Shown here: one piece after another, positions 1-6,060 of the stretch | Position numbering within the stretch: position 1 is the first letter of the stretch | How the letters are laid out: every line of letters begins with the position of its first letter | Assembly: GCA_003023245.1 (NCBI GenBank) | Contig: PXTR01000046.1 | Location: forward strand, 1 to 13,037 | Origin: Bacteroidetes bacterium QS_8_68_15 | GTDB lineage: Bacteria; Bacteroidota; Rhodothermia; Rhodothermales; Salinibacteraceae | Reading direction: 5' to 3' | Length of the DNA: 13,037 bases | Program-made: the position numbers and the translations under genes | The notes under the pieces: generated by a model | Databases searched by the model: none | What the model was told of the DNA's origin: nothing | The model's input: the letters and a program-made list of their open reading frames with translations, nothing else

Positions 1-195
1 GAAGCCGAGGCGCTTGGCGTCGGCGGTGGCGTGGTGGCCGGTCAAGACGCCGCGCTCTTCGAGCTTGCGCAGCCGCTCGGAGACGGCCGGCACCGAGAGA
101 TCGACCGCCTCGGCCAGGTCGGTGCGGCTGGTGCGCCCGTCTTCCTGAAGCAGGTTGAGCAGGTGAGCGTCGATGTCGTCGATGCGGTGCGCCAC
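1..195 (-). CDS. Lrp/AsnC-family transcriptional regulator, N-terminal part (cut by window edge)
   Basis: Reading the minus strand from a GTG at 195-193 gives 65 residues that run off the left edge. They begin (V/M)AHRIDDIDAHLLNLLQEDG and continue with a winged helix-turn-helix in which RTSRTDLAEAVDLS is followed by VPAVSERLRKLEERGVL. This is the classic start of an Lrp/AsnC (feast/famine) DNA-binding domain; the C-terminal ligand-binding RAM domain would lie outside the window. No ATG is found in frame upstream, and AAGGCGAG on the minus strand (202-209), six bases before the GTG, could serve as a ribosome binding site, so GTG is preferred. The gene is divergent from clpX and shares the AT-rich region with it. 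Many family members regulate their own gene and a divergent neighbour; whether this one does is inference. The ligand and regulon cannot be told from this part. Confidence 0.85.
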   Translation of the reverse strand, partial: MAHRIDDIDAHLLNLLQEDGRTSRTDLAEAVDLSVPAVSERLRKLEERGVLTGHHATADAKRLGF

Positions 196-249
196 GCGGG
201 TCTCGCCTTTCGAGTTTTTTTGCCTTTCTTGCCAAGCAACTGCAACGTG

Positions 250-279
250 ATGATATGATTTTGTTAGGCTGAAAAGCAA
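250..279 (-). promoter_or_regulatory. Candidate promoter of the Lrp/AsnC gene
   Basis: On the minus strand TTGCTT (274-279) is separated by 18 bases from TATCAT (250-255), which matches the sigma-70 -10 consensus at five of six positions. A transcript would start near 243, about 48 bases before the GTG at 195. The -35 part is weak (three of six). The inverted repeat 264-289 straddles the -35 element, as an autoregulatory operator would. If the host uses Bacteroidota-type promoters (TAnnTTTG), this prediction would be wrong. Confidence 0.35.
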
Positions 280-289
280 ACTCGCCTAA
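264..289. repeat. Inverted repeat TTAGGC/GCCTAA over the candidate Lrp/AsnC promoter
   Basis: TTAGGC (264-269) and GCCTAA (284-289) are perfect inverted copies 14 bases apart, and TTG/CAA could extend the stem with a two-base bulge. They flank the candidate -35 box (274-279). It may be an operator; six-base arms can also arise by chance in AT-rich DNA. Confidence 0.35.
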
Positions 290-355
290 AACAATTAACG
301 CATGATTTAAATTTTGAGGTGAGGTATTTTCTCCGAAAGTGTGTCCCTCGCCCTG

Positions 356-373
356 AAATCCGATACGGGATTT
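356..373. repeat. Small inverted repeat followed by T residues
   Basis: AAATCC (356-361) and GGATTT (368-373) are inverted copies around a six-base loop, followed by two further T residues (five T in all, 371-375). It resembles a very weak intrinsic terminator, but the stem is short and AT-rich and no transcript is known to end here. Confidence 0.2.
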
Positions 374-468
374 TTAGCAGACAGGGCTTCTCATTGAGGA
401 AGGGCCGTTTAATGGGCATGAGCGCCTATAATTGCCTGTTCACAACTCCCTGAAATGGGAAATATGTC

Positions 469-485
469 TTCACCCATTGGGTGAA
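469..485. promoter_or_regulatory. Perfect 17-bp palindrome, candidate operator
   Basis: TTCACCC (469-475) and GGGTGAA (479-485) are exact inverted copies around ATT. A second, smaller palindrome, TCCC-N6-GGGA (447-460), lies just upstream, and near-identical stretches beginning TGAAATGG follow both (451 and 482). The shape is that of a binding site for a dimeric regulator. The divergently encoded Lrp/AsnC protein is a possible ligand, but this is inference. Confidence 0.4.
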
Positions 486-572
486 ATGGAAAAATACACC
501 TAACATATTGATGCACTATTTAAGGACTTCTTTTTCATTCTCTATATCGCATTTCAGGTAAAAAAGCGCTCC

Positions 573-602
573 TTGCATAGCAGACCGCTTCTGTGCTATC
601 AT
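573..602 (+). promoter_or_regulatory. Candidate promoter of clpX
   Basis: TTGCAT (573-578) is followed after 18 bases by TATCAT (597-602), preceded by TG at 594-595, giving an extended -10 form (TGCTATCAT). A transcript would start near 609, about 65 bases before the clpX ATG. Box sequence and spacing mirror the opposite-strand candidate at 250-279. The -35 element is weak, so this stays tentative. Confidence 0.35.
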
Positions 603-673
603 GGAAGCAAATGTAGCGCTGCGGCGACGCGCCTGCGTGGATTCTCCGTCTTCGCTCTCGCCTTCGACGTGTC

Positions 674-2065
674 ATGAGCACCGCCCGCCCCGACGCCCCC
701 CGCTGCTCGTTTTGCGAGCGCCCGGCCGGCGAAGTCGATTCGCTGGTGGCCGGGCCGGAGGTCTACATCTGCGACCGCTGCATCGACGACGCCGCCGGCA
801 TCGTCAATGGCGAGCGCGAGCAGTCGGAACGCGTTGCCGCCGAGCACGCCCTCGCGCAGCCGCTGCCCCCGCCGCACCGCCTCAAGGGGCTTCTCGACGA
901 GCACGTGGTGGGGCAGGAAGAGGCCAAACGGATCCTGTCGGTAGCCGTCTACAACCACTACAAGCGGGTGCGCCACACCGGCGATGCGTCCGATTTGCCG
1001 TCGTCGGCGGGCCGTTTCCCCGAGAGCGGCGATCTGGCCGACGTCGAACTCGAAAAGTCGAACGTGCTGCTCGTCGGGCCGACGGGCACGGGCAAGACGC
1101 TACTGGCGCGCACGCTGGCGGACCTGCTGGACGTGCCCTTCTGCATCGCCGACGCTACGACGCTCACCGAGGCCGGCTACGTCGGCGAAGATGTCGAGTC
1201 GATCCTGTCACAGCTGTTGCAGGCGGCGGACTTCGACACCGACCGGGCCGAGCGCGGGATCGTCTACCTCGACGAGATCGACAAGCTCACGCACCGGCGC
1301 GCCGGGGCGTCCGTCACGCGCGACGTATCGGGGCAGGGCGTGCAGCAGGCGCTCCTGAAGCTGCTGGAGGGCACCACCGCCGGCGTTCCGCCCGAGGGCG
1401 GGCGAAAGCACCCCGAGCAGCCGCTCGTCCAGATCGACACGACGGGCATTCTCTTCATCTGCGGCGGGGCCTTCGGCGGGCTCGAAGACCTCATCGAGCA
1501 GCGGCTCTCGCGCCAGGCCGGCGTCGGCTTTCGCGCCGCCGCCGCCGACGACCGCGCGTCCGAGACGCGCCGCGCCAGCGGCGACGCCGGCAGCCGCAGT
1601 GCGCTGATGCAGACCACCCCCGAAGACTTGCTCGCCTACGGCTTCATCCCGGAGCTGGTGGGCCGCCTGCCGGTGATCGGGACGCTGGAGGCGCTCTCTC
1701 CGCGCGCGCTGCGGCGCATCCTCACCGACCCCCAGAACGCCCTCGTCAAGCAGTACCGCAAGCTTTTTGCTCTCGACGACCTCGAGCTCGCCTTCGACGA
1801 GGCGGCCCTCGAAGCGGTCGTGGAGCGCGCAAGGACGCTGGGGACGGGGGCGCGCGGGTTGCGCGCCGTGCTCGAAGAGGTGATGCTCGACATCATGTTC
1901 GCGGTGCATCAACGCGCCGGCGCCCCGGCGCGCTGTCGCATCACGCGCGGCGTGGTCGAGAACGGCGACGCGCCCGTCTACGAACCGCTTTCGGAAGGGA
2001 CGAGCGCAGACGAGTCGGAAGCGCCGGCCCCCGAGCGTCCGCCGAGCTGGGGACGGCGGGCGTGA
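674..2065 (+). CDS. clpX: ClpX, ATP-dependent unfoldase subunit of the ClpXP protease
   Basis: 463 residues (the family is typically about 410-430). ClpX is a cytoplasmic hexameric AAA+ ATPase that unfolds tagged proteins and threads them into ClpP. An N-terminal zinc-binding domain has CSFC (C11, C14) and CDRC (C33, C36). Walker A is GPTGTGKT (135-142), pore-1 loop GYVG (168-171), Walker B IVYLDEID with D200 and E201, RKH loop 244-246, arginine finger R331 in ELVGRLPV, and sensor-2 GARGLR (392-397). The ClpP-docking tripeptide, IGF in E. coli, appears to be VGF (284-286), so ClpP binding is probably kept. Extra length lies in an Ala/Arg/Asp-rich stretch after it (about 287-310) and an acidic, proline-rich tail after about 440. 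No clpP gene is adjacent. The ATG at 674 puts the zinc finger at the usual distance; no Shine-Dalgarno is visible. Identification is certain. Confidence 0.97.
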   Translation: MSTARPDAPRCSFCERPAGEVDSLVAGPEVYICDRCIDDAAGIVNGEREQSERVAAEHALAQPLPPPHRLKGLLDEHVVGQEEAKRILSVAVYNHYKRVRHTGDASDLPSSAGRFPESGDLADVELEKSNVLLVGPTGTGKTLLARTLADLLDVPFCIADATTLTEAGYVGEDVESILSQLLQAADFDTDRAERGIVYLDEIDKLTHRRAGASVTRDVSGQGVQQALLKLLEGTTAGVPPEGGRKHPEQPLVQIDTTGILFICGGAFGGLEDLIEQRLSRQAGVGFRAAAADDRASETRRASGDAGSRSALMQTTPEDLLAYGFIPELVGRLPVIGTLEALSPRALRRILTDPQNALVKQYRKLFALDDLELAFDEAALEAVVERARTLGTGARGLRAVLEEVMLDIMFAVHQRAGAPARCRITRGVVENGDAPVYEPLSEGTSADESEAPAPERPPSWGRRA

Positions 2066-2199
2066 GGAGGGCGGCCGACCGCAGGCGCTCAGCCCGAAAA
2101 GGATCTGCCTCGCCGCGCTGCGTGGATCGAACGCCCCCGGCACAGCGTTGAGGGAGTTCGCCTGCTGTTTTCTTCTTCGCCGCGCCCGTCGTCGTCGCC

Positions 2200-3315
2200 A
2201 TGAGCAAGTCGGACTCGTCGTACCGGGCGCGTGTGGAGTCGCGGCTGCGCTACTACGTCGGCGGCCTCGTGCGCGAGCTGGGGACGAAGAACGTCTTCCT
2301 CTTCGCGCAGGCCATCGCCTTCAAGGTGCTCATCACCATCGTGCCCATCGTCGTTCTGGTGACGGGGCTGCTGGGCAACGTGTTGCGCTACCGGGAGCCC
2401 TTTTCGGCGGTTTCGCGCTTCGTGCTCGGCTTTTTGCCGGCCTACGAAAGCGAACAGCTGCTGGAATTTCTGGGCGCATTTCAGGACGCCAGTGGGACCT
2501 TCCTGAGCGTCGGCACGGTGGGCCTGGTCCTGGCGGCCATGACGCTGGCGACGACCGTGCGCCTCGCTGTCGCCAGCGCCTTCGAGCAGGATTGGAACGA
2601 GCCGCGCCCGCTCGTGGGCGGCTACATCTTCGACCTGCGCATGGTCGCGCAGGTGGGCGGGCTCTTTCTGCTGACGGTGGGGCTCTCGTTTCTGGCGCAG
2701 GCGCTCAACGCCGAAGGGCTCGAGCTGATGCGGCGGCTGGGCCTGGAGCAGGAGTTGCGCACCGGCTGGCGCAGCGTCTTCAGCGCGCTCTCGCTGGCCG
2801 TGCCGTTCCTGGTCAGCGCTGCGATGTTCTTTCAGCTCTTCTACTTCACTCCGGTGCCGCATCCGCCGTGGAGCAGCGCGCTGATCGGGGCGTTCGTCAC
2901 GGCGGCGCTCTGGGAGGCGGCCAAGTACGGCTTCACCCTCTACGCCACCGTCGTCGGCACCTTCAGCTACCAGAGCGCCGCCGACGGCATGGCCGCGCTG
3001 ACCGGCGGCTTCGGCCTGGTGATCGCCTTCGTGCTGTGGGTGTACTGGTCCGGCATCGTGCTGATGGTCGGCGCGGTGATCGCCTCGCTCCACGAGCAGT
3101 GCCACCGCCTCCGCAAACGCACCGAGCGCGCCGCCTCCCTCGCCGGCAGCGACAAGCTCGACGCCGCCGCCCGTGAACGCCCCGACAACGGAGAAGCGCG
3201 GCCGCCCGCGAAGCGTCGTTCTGAGAACGCGATGCGGCCTTCCGCTGAAGACGCCCCCGGGAAAGACGCCTCCGCAGAAGAAGCGAGCACGCGTTCCGCC
3301 GGCGCGTCCCCGTGA
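2200..3315 (+). CDS. YihY/BrkB-family (UPF0761) inner-membrane protein
   Basis: 371 residues. Six membrane segments are visible at about 33-58, 102-122, 148-169, 194-217, 225-247 and 271-296, matching the YihY/virulence-factor BrkB fold. Family signatures are present: AIAFKVLITIVP in the first segment (38-49), PHPPW before segment five (220-224), LWEAAKYG (237-244) and VLWVYWSGIVLMVGA in segment six (278-292). Residues 297-371 form a charged, Ala/Glu/Arg-rich tail, probably disordered and cytoplasmic. The family was once mislabelled ribonuclease BN (that activity belongs to another protein); its real function is unsettled. It starts 134 bp after clpX and is followed by envelope genes, hinting at an envelope role. 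ATG at 2200 leaves a short hydrophilic N-terminus; no Shine-Dalgarno is seen. The reading frame is the same as that of the next gene, separated by one TGA. Confidence 0.9.
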   Translation: MSKSDSSYRARVESRLRYYVGGLVRELGTKNVFLFAQAIAFKVLITIVPIVVLVTGLLGNVLRYREPFSAVSRFVLGFLPAYESEQLLEFLGAFQDASGTFLSVGTVGLVLAAMTLATTVRLAVASAFEQDWNEPRPLVGGYIFDLRMVAQVGGLFLLTVGLSFLAQALNAEGLELMRRLGLEQELRTGWRSVFSALSLAVPFLVSAAMFFQLFYFTPVPHPPWSSALIGAFVTAALWEAAKYGFTLYATVVGTFSYQSAADGMAALTGGFGLVIAFVLWVYWSGIVLMVGAVIASLHEQCHRLRKRTERAASLAGSDKLDAAARERPDNGEARPPAKRRSENAMRPSAEDAPGKDASAEEASTRSAGASP

Positions 3316-3316
3316 G

Positions 3317-3406
3317 CCGGTCGGTCCACGGATTCCGGTCGGTCCACGGATTCCGGTCGGTCCACGGATTCCGGTCGGTCCACGGATTCCGGTTGGCACG
3401 CGGATT
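3317..3406. repeat. 18-bp tandem repeat array, four exact copies plus one degenerate copy
   Basis: The unit CCGGTCGGTCCACGGATT occurs four times without change (3317-3334, 3335-3352, 3353-3370, 3371-3388), then once with four substitutions (3389-3406). It begins one base after the yihY stop and ends 11 bases before the tamA-like ATG, filling almost the whole gap. Each junction makes the small palindrome CGGA-T-TCCG. As 18 is a multiple of three, the array is open in the yihY/tamA frame and would encode GRSTDS repeats if read through. Identical copies suggest recent expansion or copy-number variation. Confidence 0.95.
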
Positions 3407-3417
3407 GCAGCTGTGGT

Positions 3418-5979
3418 ATGTTCAGCAGAAAGGGAATTCGGGTCGCCTGCGCCCGCTTCGCTGATCGCCCCCTCGTTTCTCCCCGTCGTCCTTGCCGTTC
3501 GCCTGTGGAGCGTCGTCGCTTTGCCGGGTCCGTCCTGCCGCCGGTCGCGTCGCTGCTGCTGTTGGGGGTCGCGCTGGGCCTCGCCGCAGCCCGGCCCGCC
3601 GCCGCTCAGTCCTCCTCCAGGCAAGGCGCGCCCTCCAGGGAAGGCGCGCCGCTCTTTCTGGTCGACGAAGCGACCACCGTCGACGACGTACACTTCGACT
3701 TTCGCTCCACGCAAACGTTCGCGCCCGACCGGCTCGCCGCCGAAGTCGCCACCGAGGGGCCGACCTTCTTCGACAAGGTCAAGCGCGTCCTTCCGCTGGT
3801 GGACATGGCGCCGCACCCGTTCGTCCCCATCGAACTCCAGCGCGACGTGGCGCGCCTGCGCACGTTTTACCGCAACCACGGTTTTCTCCAGCCCCGGATC
3901 AGCTACGAAGCGAAGACGACCCTCGACACGGCGGCCAACGAAATCGACGTGGGCTTTTCCATCGAAGAGGGACCGCCGTTGATCATTCAGGATGTGACGT
4001 TTTACGGCCCCGACTCGACCGACTACGCCATTCGCCAGTTCGAGAGCAAGGCCGCGCGCGAGCGATGGGCCGACCTGCGCGACAGCAACTCTTTTCGCAT
4101 CGGGGAGCGCTACACCGACTACACCCGCACGGGCATCGTGGAAACGGTGCTGCGCGGGCTCAAAAATCGGGGCTATCCCTTCGTCCGGGCTGGCTCGGAC
4201 GTGCAGGTCGACTCCACGGCCAATACGGTCGACATACGCTTTTTCGTGGATGCCGGGCCGCGGGCGCGCATCGACGACATTCACGTGCGCGGCAACGAAT
4301 CGGTCGGCCGCGAGGTGGTGCTGCGCGAGCTGCCGTTCCAGAAGGGCGACTGGTTCAGCGCCGACGCGCTGGCGCGCGGGCAACGCGAGTTGTTCAGTCT
4401 ACAGCTCTTTCGCGTGGCGCTGGCGGAGGTGCCGCCCACGCCCGCCGAGGGGCGTCGCCGGCCGCGCGACACGCTGGCCACCGCCGCCCCGCGGATGCCG
4501 GCCGACACGCAGTCGCGCGACACGCTGGCCGCCGCCCCGCGGACGCCGACCGACACGCAGCCGCGCGACTCGACGGTGACGGTGCGCTACCAGGTGCGCG
4601 AGGCCAGCCTGCGCTACCTCACCGCCGAGGGCGGCTACTCGCGCGGGCTGGGCGTAACCGGGAAGGGGAGCTGGACGCACCGCAACTTCCTCGGCGACGC
4701 GCGCGAGCTGTCGGTCGGCCTCGTCGCCAACACCGGTTTTCTGGGCCGCCCTGGCGCCGCGCCCGTCTACGCCGAGCGCCTCTTTCGCGCCAACGCCTCG
4801 CTGAGGCAGCCCTTCCTTTTCGTCACGCGGCTCAGCGGCGTCGCCTCCGTCTTCGCCGAGTTTCAGAGCAACCCGCAGCTCGGCGTCTCCGACCGTTTTC
4901 TGGACACCAACGCCGGGGAGGTGGGCCTGAGCGGGACGGCCATCTACGAATTCATGCCGTTCCGCACCGCCAGCCTGCAATACGAGCTGGCGCGCGCGCT
5001 TCAGTTCCGCGTCGACACGACGGCGGCCGCGCCAGTCGACACGGTGGACACCGGCCCGGCCCCGATTCCCGGCGGGGGGCGCGGATCGGTGCGGGAGCGG
5101 GATCTGTTCAACAAGAGCATCCTCAGCGTCAACGCCAAACTGGGCCGCGCCGACGACTACGTCAGCCCGACCCGCGGCTTTTTGGTGCGCCCGTTTCTGG
5201 GCGCGGGCCTCAACGTGCCCTTCCAGTCCGGCACCGAGTACCTGAAGGCCGGGGTGAAGGTGACCGGCTACCAGCCGCTCTCTGGCTGGCTTGGCGAAGG
5301 GATCGCCGACGGCTTCAGCCTCGCCGGGCGCCTGCAGGGAGGGAGCGTGTGGCCCTACGGACGCAGCCGGCGCGTGCTGAACCGGGGCGGCCGCGCCGAG
5401 CCGTCGTCCTCCTCGACGGCCTTCTCGGTCTACGAAAACCGCTTCGACCCGGTTTTCTACTACGCCGGCGGCCCCAACGACGTGCGCGGCTGGATCAAGC
5501 GCCTGGCCGGGCCAAAGGTCGCGCGCCGCGTCGTCTACAACCGCGGCAGCGACAACGAACGCGAGGAATACCTCTACGAAGCGGTGGGGGGGCGCTCGAA
5601 GGTGGCCTTCAGCGCTGAGCTGCGCATGCCCTTTCCCGGCCTCGGCGAAAACTGGGGCACCGCCGCCTTCCTCGACGGCGGCCAGGTGTGGGGCGCCAAC
5701 GGCCCCCTGCCCGACGACGAAGCGCCCGACGACTTTTCGATCTCGAACGTTCGCTACGGCGCCGGTGCCGGCGTGCGCTACCAGACGCCCGTCGGCTACC
5801 TGCGCCTCGACCTGGCGCTCAAAGTCAACCCTGACTTCGAAGACCTGCGCGTCCCGAAGGCCGTCTACCGGTACAACCAGTGCCGCGCCCGCACGCTGCC
5901 CACCGTGAGCTGCGACGTCCCCGGCGCCGACGACTGGCGCCGCCTGCGCCTGCACCTGAGCATCGGGCAGTCGTTCTAA
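3418..5979 (+). CDS. TamA-like Omp85-family outer-membrane assembly protein (three POTRA domains plus beta-barrel)
   Basis: 853 residues. Omp85 proteins insert beta-barrels into the outer membrane. A signal peptide with a long basic n-region, core VASLLLLGVALGLAAA and likely cleavage after AAA63 is followed by POTRA domains at about 79-188, 189-283 and 284-396, then a 16-strand-type barrel (about 397-853). The conserved L6-loop motif is VRGW (689-692; VRGF/Y is usual), and the chain ends in LHLSIGQSF with a C-terminal Phe. Three POTRAs and tamB directly downstream favour TamA over five-POTRA BamA, though a BamA-like role cannot be excluded. There is no lipobox, unlike TamL lipoproteins of many Bacteroidota. 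A Pro/Thr/Asp-rich duplication interrupts POTRA3 (348-382), and another linker of this type lies in the barrel (532-563). A GTG at 3505 would give a more ordinary signal peptide and is an alternative start. Confidence 0.88.
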   Translation: MFSRKGIRVACARFADRPLVSPRRPCRSPVERRRFAGSVLPPVASLLLLGVALGLAAARPAAAQSSSRQGAPSREGAPLFLVDEATTVDDVHFDFRSTQTFAPDRLAAEVATEGPTFFDKVKRVLPLVDMAPHPFVPIELQRDVARLRTFYRNHGFLQPRISYEAKTTLDTAANEIDVGFSIEEGPPLIIQDVTFYGPDSTDYAIRQFESKAARERWADLRDSNSFRIGERYTDYTRTGIVETVLRGLKNRGYPFVRAGSDVQVDSTANTVDIRFFVDAGPRARIDDIHVRGNESVGREVVLRELPFQKGDWFSADALARGQRELFSLQLFRVALAEVPPTPAEGRRRPRDTLATAAPRMPADTQSRDTLAAAPRTPTDTQPRDSTVTVRYQVREASLRYLTAEGGYSRGLGVTGKGSWTHRNFLGDARELSVGLVANTGFLGRPGAAPVYAERLFRANASLRQPFLFVTRLSGVASVFAEFQSNPQLGVSDRFLDTNAGEVGLSGTAIYEFMPFRTASLQYELARALQFRVDTTAAAPVDTVDTGPAPIPGGGRGSVRERDLFNKSILSVNAKLGRADDYVSPTRGFLVRPFLGAGLNVPFQSGTEYLKAGVKVTGYQPLSGWLGEGIADGFSLAGRLQGGSVWPYGRSRRVLNRGGRAEPSSSSTAFSVYENRFDPVFYYAGGPNDVRGWIKRLAGPKVARRVVYNRGSDNEREEYLYEAVGGRSKVAFSAELRMPFPGLGENWGTAAFLDGGQVWGANGPLPDDEAPDDFSISNVRYGAGAGVRYQTPVGYLRLDLALKVNPDFEDLRVPKAVYRYNQCRARTLPTVSCDVPGADDWRRLRLHLSIGQSF
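3616..3651 (+). repeat. Two-copy 18-bp duplication after the tamA-like signal peptide
   Basis: Two adjacent 18-base copies (3616-3633, 3634-3651) differ at two positions and both contain the palindrome GGCGCGCC. In protein they give SRQGAP then SREGAP, just after the predicted signal-peptide cleavage site, in what looks like an unstructured lead into POTRA1. Confidence 0.8.
4465..4563 (+). repeat. 51/48-bp in-frame duplication inside POTRA3 of the tamA-like gene
   Basis: The first copy (4465-4515) encodes RDTLATAAPRMPADTQS and the second (4516-4563) RDTLAAAPRTPTDTQP, with a further RDST start after it. The duplication sits where POTRA3 should turn from the strand LFRVALAEV to the strand STVTVRYQV, so it lengthens a surface loop without breaking the frame. 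Confidence 0.9.
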
Positions 5980-5998
5980 GATGAACCGTCCCAACGGG

Positions 5999-6026
5999 GT
6001 AGGGGCACGATGCATCGTGTCCCTAC
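5999..6026. repeat. 28-bp near-perfect palindrome between tamA-like and tamB
   Basis: GTAGGG (5999-6004) pairs with CCCTAC (6021-6026), and CACGAT (6006-6011) pairs with ATCGTG (6014-6019) around a central GC. Only 6005 (G) and 6020 (T) fail to pair in DNA, and they would form a G-U wobble in RNA. It sits 19 bp after one stop and 34 bp before the next start. The form matches dispersed extragenic palindromes (REP/BIME-like), and an RNA hairpin here could affect mRNA stability or the ratio of the two products. No T-run follows, so it is not a typical terminator. Confidence 0.85.
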
Positions 6027-6060
6027 GGCTCAATGACCCCCTGTCGTCTCCAAACGTCCC

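Larger units (their letters stand above)
196..673. other. AT-rich divergent intergenic region between the Lrp/AsnC gene and clpX
   Basis: About 480 bp without a gene. From about 210 to 600 the sequence is much richer in A and T (roughly 40% GC by eye) than the surrounding genes. I see no coding frame with gene-like composition and no tRNA-like fold. It holds two candidate promoters facing outward (250-279 minus, 573-602 plus), a perfect palindrome (469-485), two further inverted repeats (264-289, 356-373) and several copies of CTGAAAT. The AT-richness, which exceeds that of the other gaps here, could mark a large regulatory region, a small RNA or a remnant of foreign DNA. Confidence 0.7.

Noticed and set aside
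427..432. TATAAT as a further promoter in the AT-rich region
   Set aside because: No -35-like sequence at suitable spacing (TTGAGG at 394 is 27 bases away), and hexamers like this are common in AT-rich DNA.
601..2151. Plus-strand open frame overlapping clpX in another frame
   Set aside because: The product is Arg/Ala-rich noise, while the 674-2065 frame contains every ClpX motif.
2081..2165. Inverted repeat GCAGGCG/CGCCTGC with a T-rich tail after clpX, as a terminator
   Set aside because: The arms are 71 bases apart and only seven bases long; a chance match in GC-rich DNA is likely and the loop is too long for an intrinsic terminator.
3317..3406. CRISPR-like array
   Set aside because: The copies are directly adjacent with no spacers, and the unit is only 18 bp.
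2089..4383. Open frame of 764 codons on the minus strand, opposite yihY and the start of the tamA-like gene
   Set aside because: Low-complexity, Arg/His/Gln-rich translation with no family signature; the plus strand holds clear genes throughout. The repeat array stays open in several frames because its unit is 18 bp.
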